From an uncultured Dyadobacter sp. (GTDB lineage: Bacteria > Bacteroidota > Bacteroidia > Cytophagales > Spirosomataceae), in NCBI GenBank assembly GCA_937880795.1, contig CALGRQ010000315.1:1-26393 (forward strand): a DNA stretch of 26,393 bases, read 5' to 3'. The position numbers and the translations under genes are program-made. Below are positions 17,501 to 24,843 of this stretch, in pieces. Under the pieces are notes generated by a model. The model saw only the letters and a list, made by a program, of their open reading frames with translations. It ran no database searches and was not told the origin of the DNA. Position 1 is the stretch's first letter. Each line of letters begins with the position of its first letter.

Positions 17501-17547
17501 AGTAGTGCAGGAACCAAACAAACGCTGAGAAATTTTAAAACTGACAT
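14527..17547 (-). CDS. PVC-type haem-binding CxxCH protein: beta-propeller, HEAT repeats, cytochrome c domain
   Basis: The ATG at 17547 gives 1006 residues starting with a hydrophobic signal (VLKFLSVCLVPALLLTTGAAL); an ATG 7 codons upstream is possible. Residues about 40-430 match the dehydrogenase-like propeller of this family (FQLPEGFQIEMVASEP, MYVVEMHGYP, DxNGDGKMD and DVDGDGKSD calcium-type loops, DGALYVVDYYRQIIEHPEW). Residues about 450-850 are alpha-helical, HEAT-like. A cytochrome c site, CSVCH (C885, C888, H889), sits in the C-terminal domain, which ends with the LKSGETAQGL and ADLLAYIKQ pattern of the planctomycete-type haem-binding domain. It likely oxidises a sugar or alcohol in the periplasm and passes electrons to its haem. 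It is the third gene of the operon, after a strong intercistronic hairpin. Confidence 0.9.
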   Translation of the reverse strand: MSVLKFLSVCLVPALLLTTGAALRTKSTTGEIPPDKALSTFQLPEGFQIEMVASEPLLSDPVAMEIDENGRMYVVEMHGYPLDKSGTGKVRLLSDTNGDGKMDKTTVFAEGLILPTGIMRYKKGILVTDPPNVLYLEDVDGDGKSDVRDTLLTGFAMSNPQHNFNNPLLGIDNWIYLGHEPAVTAKVFQEEFGDRGGEVFYPKLKNGKRLPQNALGRGVRFKPGKQDLEILSSYTQFGHTFDTWGRYLLVSNANPGYHEVIASRYLNRNPNLLVSNVTQTISDHSSEVFPITKNPLHQLLTDVGVFTSACGITSYQGGLFPTPFDSVTFVAEPVSNIVHADIIRDKGASFTAGRVYKDKEFLASTDSWFRPVNMYVGPDGALYVVDYYRQIIEHPEWMADDVIKSGALYNGMDKGRIYRITPKGTGKATWTSSLKLGDASNEELVKHLANANVWWRKNAQRLLLDRNATEAVPALEKMAVNGTSAVGRLHALWTLEGLDKLSTQHIIKALSDQEAGVRENAIKLSESFLENSPELVQKLLTLQMDKNEKVRFQLLSTLGFVNTPQAAQVRQSILFRDINDPWVQIAALTATTSGDGALMDAVLKNYRTGVPAYASLLEKLSTMTAASGDTIAIKKLVKNALSATGSKNQATWAPAVLQGLAQSLKKPNDPAALNDMKNMLLTAARSNSSASLRESSLKLLKKTGLPQNAASQLAMQQSAKLAANSAAPTDKRTDAIQFLALDNPAKYEQILKKLITPTEPKAIQLTALRTLSAIPDETVSHFLLEQWASLTPELRDAAVNTFMANEKRIKLLLDGLESGKIHQETIGWPRSVGLMAQANEALRNRSRALLTKKDDARGAVIKKYNDALSRTGNASAGKLVYQKNCSVCHQIGGSEGVAFGPDLGTIRNRRPESIVGDILDPNLSIADGYDIWLIELKSGETAQGLISAETPTAITVSNYGGAKNVIARKDIKSLKALGMSSMPAGLEAEIDQQAMADLLAYIKQPK

Positions 17548-17563
17548 TGTTGTACTTTTTTCA

Positions 17564-17588
17564 GGCATGAGGCGCGAAGCCTCATGCC
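17564..17588 (-). other. Strong intercistronic stem-loop between susD and the enzyme genes
   Basis: GGCATGAGGC (17564-17573) and GCCTCATGCC (17579-17588) form a perfect 10-bp GC-rich stem with a 5-base loop. On the minus-strand mRNA it lies between the susD stop (17603) and the next start (17547) and is followed by TGAAAAAAG, not by T. It is thus unlikely to terminate; it more probably protects the susCD message or is a processing point that lowers downstream expression. Confidence 0.75.
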
Positions 17589-17602
17589 GGGTTTATAATT
17601 GC

Positions 17603-19252
17603 TTAGTAATTCGGATTTTGGGTAAGCTTGGCATTCCGGTCAATTGCTGCCTGAGGAATGGGGAATACATAATTTTTCTGAGCAAAAAAGGTTCTTGAAC
17701 CGTCTGGGGCAGGTACAACTTTATAGTTCCATTTGCCGTTACTTTGCTCAATGACCATAGCGTGTAAGCTACCATTCAGGTTCTTCTCGGCAAGTTTCAA
17801 TCGCATGAGGTCGTACCATCTTTTCTCTTCAAAGGCCAATTCAACCCGTCGTTCGCGGTGTATCGCTACGCGCATTTGCTCTTGGGTAAGTCCAGCTTTA
17901 AGAGCAGGTAATTCTGATCTCAATCTAACTTTGTTAATGGCTTCATAAACCGACGCGTCCGGTCCAACGGCTTCGTTTTGTGCTTCGGCATAATTAAGAA
18001 GTACTTCGGCAAAGCGAAATATCACAAAGTTGGCACTGCTGAGCTGATGATTTCCATTCACCGCATATTTTGGATCCAATCCTTTTTTTAAATAATAACC
18101 CGTATTTGTGGCCTCATTGGTATTACTCAAATCGGTGGCATTCCGACTACCAACCCCTTGTTTCATGATCATTTCCTTGTCCAACCAGAAAGCACCATCG
18201 TAGATCACCGATTGGTAGAATCGCTTTTCCCGATTTTTATAGGGTTGTTGAGGATCGTAACCTGATGCTGGGTCTGTGATTGGTAAGCCATTAGCCATAG
18301 CGTATTCATCAACGAGTTCTTGCGTAGGATTTACCCCTCCATAGGCGTGCTGAATACCGCCCACAATCCATGGGCCTTGGAGGCCTTCTCTTCCGCCTCC
18401 CAGTCCGGTTCCGCCCAGGTATTGTTTGGCAAATATCACCTCGCTATTGTTGTTATTGGCTTCTAACAGCATGGTTTCATAGTTTCCAAACAATGTATAT
18501 TTACCCTGATCAATCACCTTTTTACTTGTTTGTGCCGCTTTCAGCCATTTGGCTTTATCGTTAGAAGGGTTGTAGAGCGGACTTGCATAATACAACTCGC
18601 AAAAGCCTTGTAGGGCTAATGCCGAACCTTTTGAGGCTCGTCCGGCTTCTACGGTTTCAGGTAGATCATTGGCAATTGCAGCACATTCTGATACTATAAA
18701 CTGATACGTTTCTTCGGCTGTATTACGGGCTCTGAAAATGGCGTCACCCTGCTCATTTTGATCCAAGACATCTTCAATGATGGGAACACCTCCATAGTTG
18801 GTCCAGAGAAGCATGTAGTAGTAAGCTCTTACAAACCGCGCTTCGGCAAGTCTCACTTTTTTCCAGGCATCGGGGAGGGTAGAAGCACCTGCTTTTTCTA
18901 TAAAAACATTGCTGGCTCTGATGCTGCTGTACAATCCCCAAACGCTGGGTGAATTGCTGGCTGTGTATACCGAGTTGGCGTACAGAGTTCGACTGGTTTG
19001 TCCGTTCACGCCGTTCATGGCATTGTCTGTAAAGTTTTCGCCTGGGTCGAATGTATTGAATGGACCAGGAATCCCAGTATATACATTGTTGAGGAATAGA
19101 TCCGCATTTCCTGTGGTTTGCCAAAGGGTCGCATCTGAAACTTGCTCTTTAGATTCAACTTCCAGAAAATCGGAGCAAGAGAAATGGGACAGCATCAAAC
19201 ATGCTAACAGTGCCTTGCTACTATGATTACGTATATGTTTAATCTTGATCAT
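17603..19252 (-). CDS. SusD/RagB family outer-membrane lipoprotein
   Basis: The ATG at 19252 gives 549 residues with a lipoprotein signal (ALLACLMLSHFSC, lipidated Cys26) followed by SDFLEVESKEQVSDATLW, the usual SusD start. The TTG or upstream-start version would add 25 non-signal residues and overlap susC. The TPR-like helical core, FVRAYYYMLLWTNYGGVPII and the C-terminal INKVRLRSELPAL, RRVELAFEEKRWYDLMRL and NYVFPIPQ motifs are diagnostic. It caps the SusC transporter and binds the incoming glycan at the cell surface. It starts 20 bases after the susC stop, in the same operon. Confidence 0.96.
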   Translation of the reverse strand: MIKIKHIRNHSSKALLACLMLSHFSCSDFLEVESKEQVSDATLWQTTGNADLFLNNVYTGIPGPFNTFDPGENFTDNAMNGVNGQTSRTLYANSVYTASNSPSVWGLYSSIRASNVFIEKAGASTLPDAWKKVRLAEARFVRAYYYMLLWTNYGGVPIIEDVLDQNEQGDAIFRARNTAEETYQFIVSECAAIANDLPETVEAGRASKGSALALQGFCELYYASPLYNPSNDKAKWLKAAQTSKKVIDQGKYTLFGNYETMLLEANNNNSEVIFAKQYLGGTGLGGGREGLQGPWIVGGIQHAYGGVNPTQELVDEYAMANGLPITDPASGYDPQQPYKNREKRFYQSVIYDGAFWLDKEMIMKQGVGSRNATDLSNTNEATNTGYYLKKGLDPKYAVNGNHQLSSANFVIFRFAEVLLNYAEAQNEAVGPDASVYEAINKVRLRSELPALKAGLTQEQMRVAIHRERRVELAFEEKRWYDLMRLKLAEKNLNGSLHAMVIEQSNGKWNYKVVPAPDGSRTFFAQKNYVFPIPQAAIDRNAKLTQNPNY

Positions 19253-19272
19253 GATTTCTTGATTTATCGGAT

Positions 19273-22200
19273 TTAAAACGTAATGTTCAGACCAATTGAA
19301 GTGACTTTTTGCTGAGGGTAATTCCACCCCCGGCTGTTGCCCACCTCAGGGTCGAAATTTTTGAGTTTAGTCCAGGTTAGCATATTTTGCGTCGATACGT
19401 AAATACGCGCACTTTGCATTTTGATTTTTTGGCTGATCGCGGTTGGTAGCGTGTACGATATGGTAGCACTTTTCAACCTCAAATAACTGGCGTCGCCCAT
19501 CCAGAAGCTCGAACGTTGCGTATTGTTGGTTGTAGGCGCAGCGGTGATTCTGGGGTTGGATGCATTTCTATTTTCAGGAGTCCAATAATCCATATGGTTT
19601 GTGAATGCACCCATTCCATTAAAAAATGCCCAACCAGCGTCCATGTCGTAGTAAAAATTTGTTTTTGCTGCTCCCTGGAACAATAAGTCAAGATTGAAGT
19701 TTTTATAACGTACGCTGGGGGAGAGTCCATAAATAATTCGCGGACTAGAAACCGGATCGCCAATGGTAGTAATATCGTCATCGTTAATCTTTCCATCTCC
19801 GTTCATGTCCTCATAGCGAATGTCACCTGGTTGTACCTTGCCCCAAGGTTGTACCGCTATACCTGATTTTAACTGTCCGGTTTCGTCAAAATCTTCAACT
19901 TGGAAAAATCCTAGAGAATGGAACCCAAACTGCGTTCCGAGTGGTCGGCCGGTAACTCTTCTGTTGGGGTTGTTATAGGTAGTTGCTGTTTCATAAACCT
20001 GTAAAACCTTATTTTTGGCGTATGTGAGGTTTCCGGACAGAGAAATTTGAAGATCATTGGAAATTCGGTAGTTAGAACCCAGCGTTAGGTCAAAACCCCG
20101 GTTATCCATAATTCCATTGTTCACCTGGCTAAGTCCTATACCGTATTCAAGTGGTAGTATTACATCCGGGTTTACGAGCATATTGGATCGTTTCTCATAG
20201 AAATAATCAATTTCGAAGTTGAGTAATCCTTTCCATAGAGTTCCCTCCAAACCAATATCGGTTTTCTTGGCTCGTTCCCAGGTAATATTCGGGTTTGGCT
20301 GATTTCTCTCTCTAACCGCCTGTACCGCACTACCACCCATTACATAGGCTGGGCCGGCAACACTATAAGTGCTTAAATATTGAAATGGGCTTCCAGCCAG
20401 GGCACCGACTTCGCCATAGGAGGCTCTCAATTTAAGGTTGTCCAACCAAGTAGTTTGTCCCTTTAAAAAAGATTCTTCGGATAATCTCCAACCCACAGAA
20501 AAGGCCGGGAAAAAGCCAAATCGGTTTTCGGGAGAAAAATAGTAGCTGCCATCGTAGCGTCCACTTGCTTCTAATAAATATTTGTCGGCATAGTCATAGG
20601 TTACCCGATATACCAAACCCATTTGACGGGCAGCAGAGGAAGTACCGCTGGTTGTCATATCGGCGTTGCTCGAACTGCCCATATTAATTTCGTCAATAGT
20701 GAGATTGTAATTTCGTCTTGACGCGCCCAGGCTGGTGGAATTGTTGGCCTTCGCTTCAAACAATCCTAAGACACCAATAGTACTTTTTCCAAAGGATCTG
20801 TTGTAATTCAGTCCTGCCTGGTAGGTGAGTTGGTGGTAGTTGGCTATACTTTCGCTCAATGAAGGTTTCGTTTGTCCAAAAATTCCATCCGTGATGACAT
20901 AGGGTTTGGTCGATGTATTGATGGATGCCAAATGAACAGGTAAAGCCCACACTCTACTCATATCGGTGGTTGGGTCATAGGCAATGGTTCCTTTCAGGTT
21001 GAGTCCTTTGATGAAAGGGATTTGTTGTTCAATGGATAGTTGCGAATAGATCATGGTCGTTCTATCGCGCTGATAACCACTATTTAGTATACTTCCTGTA
21101 ACATAGGATCCATTCATGCCATTACTAAAAAACAATGGTCCGTTTTGTGGGTGGGCATAGTGTAATAATTCGAATATACGCGCGGTTCCAATAGACGGAT
21201 AAAGCGATTTCTGAACACGACCATTTATATTGAATGACACTTTAGTAGTATTGGTAACATTCGCATCGAGATTAAGGGAAAGGTTGTACCGATTGGTATT
21301 GGTTGCCTCCCACATGCCTCCCTGGCGCATGTAACCCACACTAGCATAATAGGACACGCGTTCGGCTCCACCAGACAATTCAATATTGTGAGACGTAACC
21401 ACCGAGTTTTTAGCAATCAGTTCTTTGCGTACATCATGGCTCGGATAGGCATCGGTATCGGATCCATCCTTAAATTTTTGGAGTGCTTCATCCGAATAGG
21501 GCTTTGGTAAATTGGCGGCCTCGGCAGCGGCATTTTTAAGTAAGCCAAATTGATATGCACTTACATAGTCGGGTAAGACAGTCGGGTTTTGAAAACCTAC
21601 ATAACCATTATAGCTTAGGCTTGGAGCACCTTTTTTACCTCTTTTAGTAGTAACCAACACCACACCGTTGGCGCCGGCCACTCCATAAGGAGCTACGGCA
21701 GCGGCATCTTTTAGAACGGTAAAAGATTCGATTGTGTTTGGATCCAGATGTTGAAAGTTACGCGGGATATTGTCGACAATTAAGAGTGGTTGCGTGGCCC
21801 CGGTAGAGGATATACCTCTGATAAAAATATTAGATCCGTCTCTTCCAGGCTCCCCGGAGCCCTGTTTTACAATCACCCCGGCCATTCGCCCGCCCAAACT
21901 ATTCGTTAAGTTGGTTACGGGTAAAGCTGCCACTTCGTCTCCTTTTAAGGTTCCTACTGCAGCGGTTACAGAAGTTTTTTTCTGAACGCCATAACCAACC
22001 ACTACCATTTCTGATAACGATTTTACATCGGTTGTCATCTGGACGTCGATGGTTGATTTATCGGCTGTGATTTCTTTGCTCTGATAGCCTACGAAGCTGA
22101 AAATCAAAACGGATGATTCGTTCGGGACGTTTATTTGAAAATTACCTTCCCCATCGGTACTGGTGCCCTGGGTACTACCTTTTAGCATGACACTTACGCC

Positions 22201-22689
22201 GGGAAGTCCTTCGCCGTTTTCATCTGTTACCCTGCCTTTTACCGATTTGTCGAGCTGGTCGGGCGTGGACAGTCTTTCAGATTTGACGGGTATGGGAGCG
22301 TTATTCAATATCACTTGTTTGCCCGCCACATCATATGTTATTTGCATGGGAACAAGCAACTGTTTTAATACTTCGGATAGCGTGGCATCTTTTAAAGACA
22401 GGGTTACCGCCCGCCCCGATTCGATAACCTGTGGACTATACGAAAAGTGTATACCGGTCGATTTCTCAATTTCTTTCAGCACCACTTTTATTTTCTTTTC
22501 TTTCACATGTAAGGAAAGACGCCGGTTGAGTAATTCCTGTGCGGACAGGTCATTGCCCCAGGAAACCCCGAAAAATGCGCAAAACAGAAATATTTGCACC
22601 AAGGAGATTTTCATAAATAGGAATAGTAAATTTCTGGCATGTTCCATATTTTTGATTGTTTGTTCGTAATTGTTGAAAAATTCGGACAT
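19273..22689 (-). CDS. SusC/RagA TonB-dependent outer-membrane transporter with STN domain
   Basis: This 1138-residue protein starts at 22689, supported by a purine-rich AAAGGGAG 4 bases upstream; ATGs at codons 15 and 26 are alternatives nearer the signal peptide (MKISLVQIFLFCAFFGVS). Order: STN secretin/TonB N-terminal domain (about 57-128, HFSYSPQVI, TLSEVLKQLL), carboxypeptidase-D regulatory-like domain (about 150-218), MVVVGYGVQKK linker, plug (about 240-350, IFIRGI, VLKDAAAVAPYG, NGVVLVTTKRG) and the barrel ending in KVTSIGLNITF. A late EDMNGDGKINDDD loop is a typical calcium-type insert. The STN domain normally contacts a FecR anti-sigma factor, fitting the adjacent sigma/FecR genes. 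It is the first gene of a five-gene operon. Confidence 0.97.
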   Translation of the reverse strand: MSEFFNNYEQTIKNMEHARNLLFLFMKISLVQIFLFCAFFGVSWGNDLSAQELLNRRLSLHVKEKKIKVVLKEIEKSTGIHFSYSPQVIESGRAVTLSLKDATLSEVLKQLLVPMQITYDVAGKQVILNNAPIPVKSERLSTPDQLDKSVKGRVTDENGEGLPGVSVMLKGSTQGTSTDGEGNFQINVPNESSVLIFSFVGYQSKEITADKSTIDVQMTTDVKSLSEMVVVGYGVQKKTSVTAAVGTLKGDEVAALPVTNLTNSLGGRMAGVIVKQGSGEPGRDGSNIFIRGISSTGATQPLLIVDNIPRNFQHLDPNTIESFTVLKDAAAVAPYGVAGANGVVLVTTKRGKKGAPSLSYNGYVGFQNPTVLPDYVSAYQFGLLKNAAAEAANLPKPYSDEALQKFKDGSDTDAYPSHDVRKELIAKNSVVTSHNIELSGGAERVSYYASVGYMRQGGMWEATNTNRYNLSLNLDANVTNTTKVSFNINGRVQKSLYPSIGTARIFELLHYAHPQNGPLFFSNGMNGSYVTGSILNSGYQRDRTTMIYSQLSIEQQIPFIKGLNLKGTIAYDPTTDMSRVWALPVHLASINTSTKPYVITDGIFGQTKPSLSESIANYHQLTYQAGLNYNRSFGKSTIGVLGLFEAKANNSTSLGASRRNYNLTIDEINMGSSSNADMTTSGTSSAARQMGLVYRVTYDYADKYLLEASGRYDGSYYFSPENRFGFFPAFSVGWRLSEESFLKGQTTWLDNLKLRASYGEVGALAGSPFQYLSTYSVAGPAYVMGGSAVQAVRERNQPNPNITWERAKKTDIGLEGTLWKGLLNFEIDYFYEKRSNMLVNPDVILPLEYGIGLSQVNNGIMDNRGFDLTLGSNYRISNDLQISLSGNLTYAKNKVLQVYETATTYNNPNRRVTGRPLGTQFGFHSLGFFQVEDFDETGQLKSGIAVQPWGKVQPGDIRYEDMNGDGKINDDDITTIGDPVSSPRIIYGLSPSVRYKNFNLDLLFQGAAKTNFYYDMDAGWAFFNGMGAFTNHMDYWTPENRNASNPRITAAPTTNNTQRSSFWMGDASYLRLKSATISYTLPTAISQKIKMQSARIYVSTQNMLTWTKLKNFDPEVGNSRGWNYPQQKVTSIGLNITF

Positions 22690-22693
22690 AGGA

Positions 22694-22701
22694 CTCCCTT
22701 T
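22694..22701 (-). promoter_or_regulatory. Ribosome-binding site of susC
   Basis: The minus strand reads AAAGGGAG, ending 4 bases before the ATG at 22689. Such a clear Shine-Dalgarno-like sequence is unusual in this window and supports the upstream start over the codon-15 and codon-26 ATGs. Confidence 0.55.
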
Positions 22702-22737
22702 CAGTCTGGCAAGGCTGTTATTAAAAAGGAGGTCTGA

Positions 22738-22770
22738 GCCAACGATGGGGCAAACATCGTTGGCTTTTTT
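22738..22770 (+). terminator. Intrinsic-terminator-like hairpin, opposite to the flanking genes
   Basis: GCCAACGATG (22738-22747) and CATCGTTGGC (22755-22764) form a perfect 10-bp stem with a 7-base loop, directly followed on the + strand by six T (22765-22770). Flanking genes (fecR and susC) run on the minus strand, where the stem is preceded by six A and the nearest T run starts only after about 10 bases. It could stop antisense RNA, or serve as a leader hairpin or weak fecR terminator on the minus strand. Confidence 0.65.
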
Positions 22771-22833
22771 GATGGAAGATGTTTTAAGTAGTTGTTTTCA
22801 TAGGGCAGTGATACAATTAAGGGGTTAGAAATA

Positions 22834-23958
22834 TTAATTTTTGGTGTTTTTACATCCTTGTGCTGTAATGATAATTTGAGCTTCTACAATTTCATAGCTG
22901 GCGCCAAGCGACCGACATATGATATCTAGTTTGCCACGGAATGGTTCGTCTGTCAAATTAGCCGTTAAATCGCAATTTTGGAGAAGCTCATCACTGTATA
23001 CAATGTCCACACCGTAAGCGGCTTCAATGTCTTTCAATACCTGAATCACGGGCCGTTCGTCGTATACAAACTGTTCGGCGGGGCTGTTTGTAAGCAAAGT
23101 GGGTTGATCTACCAACAACTTGTTAAATTGTTCACTTTGTCTTTTAAAAATAACCTGTTGGTTGGTGAGCAGTAATACCCCGGCTTTCTCTGATTTGGAC
23201 TCCATACTGTTGGTATACTCCTTTTCTTGATAAACAGACACCTGTCCGCTCTGCACTTTTACGATCACATCCTTACCCTTCTCATAGGCACTCACCTCAA
23301 AGCGGGTCCCGAGTACCTTTGTTATAAGTTCATTGGCGAAAACCCTGAAAGGTTTCTGTGGGTTTTTACGAACGTCAAATGTGGCCTTCCCGGTCAGATA
23401 TATATTCCTGTCGTGGCTTCCATACGTCCTGGAAAAGCTAATTTTACTGGATGGGGATAGCAATATTTGTGAGCTATCGGGCAAATAAATATGTTTGATT
23501 GACTGGCTTGTGTTTATTTCTTCAATCAGGCTATTTGAAATACTGGACGTATGGGTTTCATAAAGCGATTTTTGCGATGGGTGTTCCTTCATAAACCAGA
23601 AAGCCCCAAGTGATGCGACAGCCAGAGCAGTAGCTGCGGCCATCATTCGACTGCGGTTCCAGTAGGAAAGTTCTTTTGTCCGCTCCTGTGCAACGAGGTT
23701 ATTGGTTTCCCAAATTCTTTGTAGTAACGCTTCTTCGGCTTCTCGGGTAAGGTAGGTGCGGGTATAGTCTGTCAAGCCCAGTTGCACCGCCTCTACAAGC
23801 CTATGCGCATCTTCCCATACAGCCAGTTTTTCAGGATAGTTTATTAACCAGTTTTTCCAGAACTTTTCCGTAGCCGTATTAGGCGACAGGAAATGCTGAA
23901 GAAAATCATGGTCCGTGGCCAGTTCGATCGATCCGTAGTTTGAGTAGTCTTTGTTCAC
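22834..23958 (-). CDS. FecR family anti-sigma factor
   Basis: This 374-residue protein starts with GTG; there is no in-frame ATG before codon 104 and an in-frame stop lies upstream. The N-terminal cytoplasmic helical part (DFLQHFLSPNTATEKFWKNWL, NYPEKLAVWEDAHRLVEAV) would hold the sigma factor. One membrane helix follows (about 104-123, MMAAATALAVASLGAFWFM). The periplasmic FecR domain (IKHIYLPDSSQILLSPSSKI, IYLTGKATFDV, ITKVLGTRFEVSAY, VKVQSGQVSVY) precedes a DUF4974-type C-terminal domain (DERPVIQVLKDIEAAYGVDIVYS) that contacts the STN domain of SusC. It lies 102 bases after its sigma factor and 144 bases before susC, all on one strand, so it most likely senses substrate import by this SusC. 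Confidence 0.95.
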   Translation of the reverse strand: MNKDYSNYGSIELATDHDFLQHFLSPNTATEKFWKNWLINYPEKLAVWEDAHRLVEAVQLGLTDYTRTYLTREAEEALLQRIWETNNLVAQERTKELSYWNRSRMMAAATALAVASLGAFWFMKEHPSQKSLYETHTSSISNSLIEEINTSQSIKHIYLPDSSQILLSPSSKISFSRTYGSHDRNIYLTGKATFDVRKNPQKPFRVFANELITKVLGTRFEVSAYEKGKDVIVKVQSGQVSVYQEKEYTNSMESKSEKAGVLLLTNQQVIFKRQSEQFNKLLVDQPTLLTNSPAEQFVYDERPVIQVLKDIEAAYGVDIVYSDELLQNCDLTANLTDEPFRGKLDIICRSLGASYEIVEAQIIITAQGCKNTKN

Positions 23959-23978
23959 TTGCTTTGCCGATATTTATC

Positions 23979-24008
23979 AGTATATGACAAAACCGCAAAT
24001 TATATACT
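23979..24008. repeat. AT-rich inverted repeat between sigma and fecR
   Basis: AGTATAT (23979-23985) and ATATACT (24002-24008) are a perfect 7-bp inverted repeat with a 16-base spacer in the 102-base gap between the sigma gene and fecR. The minus strand here also reads TATAATTTG, one base away from the TAnnTTTG spacing. It may be part of a separate fecR promoter or operator; the evidence is weak. Confidence 0.3.
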
Positions 24009-24060
24009 CACCTGCTTTTAGGAAAAAGTCAAAAAAATATCAGAAAAGTTTATAAATGTA

Positions 24061-24618
24061 TCAACGGAGCCATTCCCGTAGTTTAAGGACCGCTCGTTGA
24101 ACAAGATTTTGAGCCGATTGCCGGTTTACATCCATGATTTCACCAATTTGCTGGTAATCCATATTTTCTGTGAAGCGGAGACGAATGGCTTCCTGTTGGC
24201 GATGAGGGAGAAGGGCAATCAGTTTACGCATCATTTCTTGGCGGTTTTCGGCCTCTTCTTTTTGTACATACACCTCATCAATGGAGGGTTCGGACCATAG
24301 TTCATCAAACTCTTCGAGGGGTAAAGAATATCGTGCTTTTTCCTGGCGATTTAAAAGATGAATGATTCTGGTTTTGAGTGATTTGAGAAGATAGTGTCGA
24401 ACATTTTCCGGCGTGGACAGACGTTCTCTTTTGACCCATATTTCGGTGAAAACATCATGGATACAATCAAATACAAAAGCTTCGGATACTGGCACCATGC
24501 TCATGCCATACCGATACATTGCCTTTACATGCAAGCGGTATAGCGTGGTATAGGCATCTTCATTCCCAGACTGGAATGTTTGCCACAACTGTTGCTCTTC
24601 AACGGGACCGGTATGCAT
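24061..24618 (-). CDS. ECF RNA polymerase sigma-70 factor
   Basis: This 185-residue protein has sigma region 2 at about 20-90 (TTLYRLHVKAMYRYGMSM, DCIHDVFTEIWVKRERL) and region 4 at about 128-183 (ALLPHRQQEAIRLRFTENMDYQQIGEIM then a helix-turn-helix ending in RAVLKLREWL). It has no region 3 and no regulatory extension, as expected for the Bacteroidota FecI-like sigma factors. With the FecR and STN-SusC genes on the same strand it forms a complete regulatory chain: substrate at SusC, FecR relay, sigma release and operon transcription. Confidence 0.96.
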   Translation of the reverse strand: MHTGPVEEQQLWQTFQSGNEDAYTTLYRLHVKAMYRYGMSMVPVSEAFVFDCIHDVFTEIWVKRERLSTPENVRHYLLKSLKTRIIHLLNRQEKARYSLPLEEFDELWSEPSIDEVYVQKEEAENRQEMMRKLIALLPHRQQEAIRLRFTENMDYQQIGEIMDVNRQSAQNLVQRAVLKLREWLR

Positions 24619-24843
24619 GAGGTGATTCTAGAAAGTCGGTAGATTGCGAGATTTGAAACAAGAAAGCATTCTGATTATAAAAGTGTCAAAATTGTGGTAT
24701 TATACTGATTAAATTTAAAATGAATTTGGCGAGGCACTGCAACATTTTTTTGGTAAAAATTATGTCAACTATGTGGTTCAGGTTCAAGTAGATTTATGAA
24801 AAGCACACTTTGCTTGTCTATTGATCTGTAATTTTACTGAATT
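24619..24843. promoter_or_regulatory. Intergenic region between two divergent sigma factor genes
   Basis: This AT-rich stretch of 225 bases must hold promoters for both sigma genes. I found no exact TAnnTTTG on either strand; the nearest on the + strand is TGAATTTG at about 24720-24727. No strong inverted repeat was noticed. The promoters may be of another sigma type or simply weak. Confidence 0.4.

Noticed and set aside
22163..22669. 168-residue open frame antisense to the start of susC
   Set aside because: It mirrors the strongly coding susC frame, has Ser/Phe/Pro-rich composition typical of antisense shadows, and no recognisable domain.
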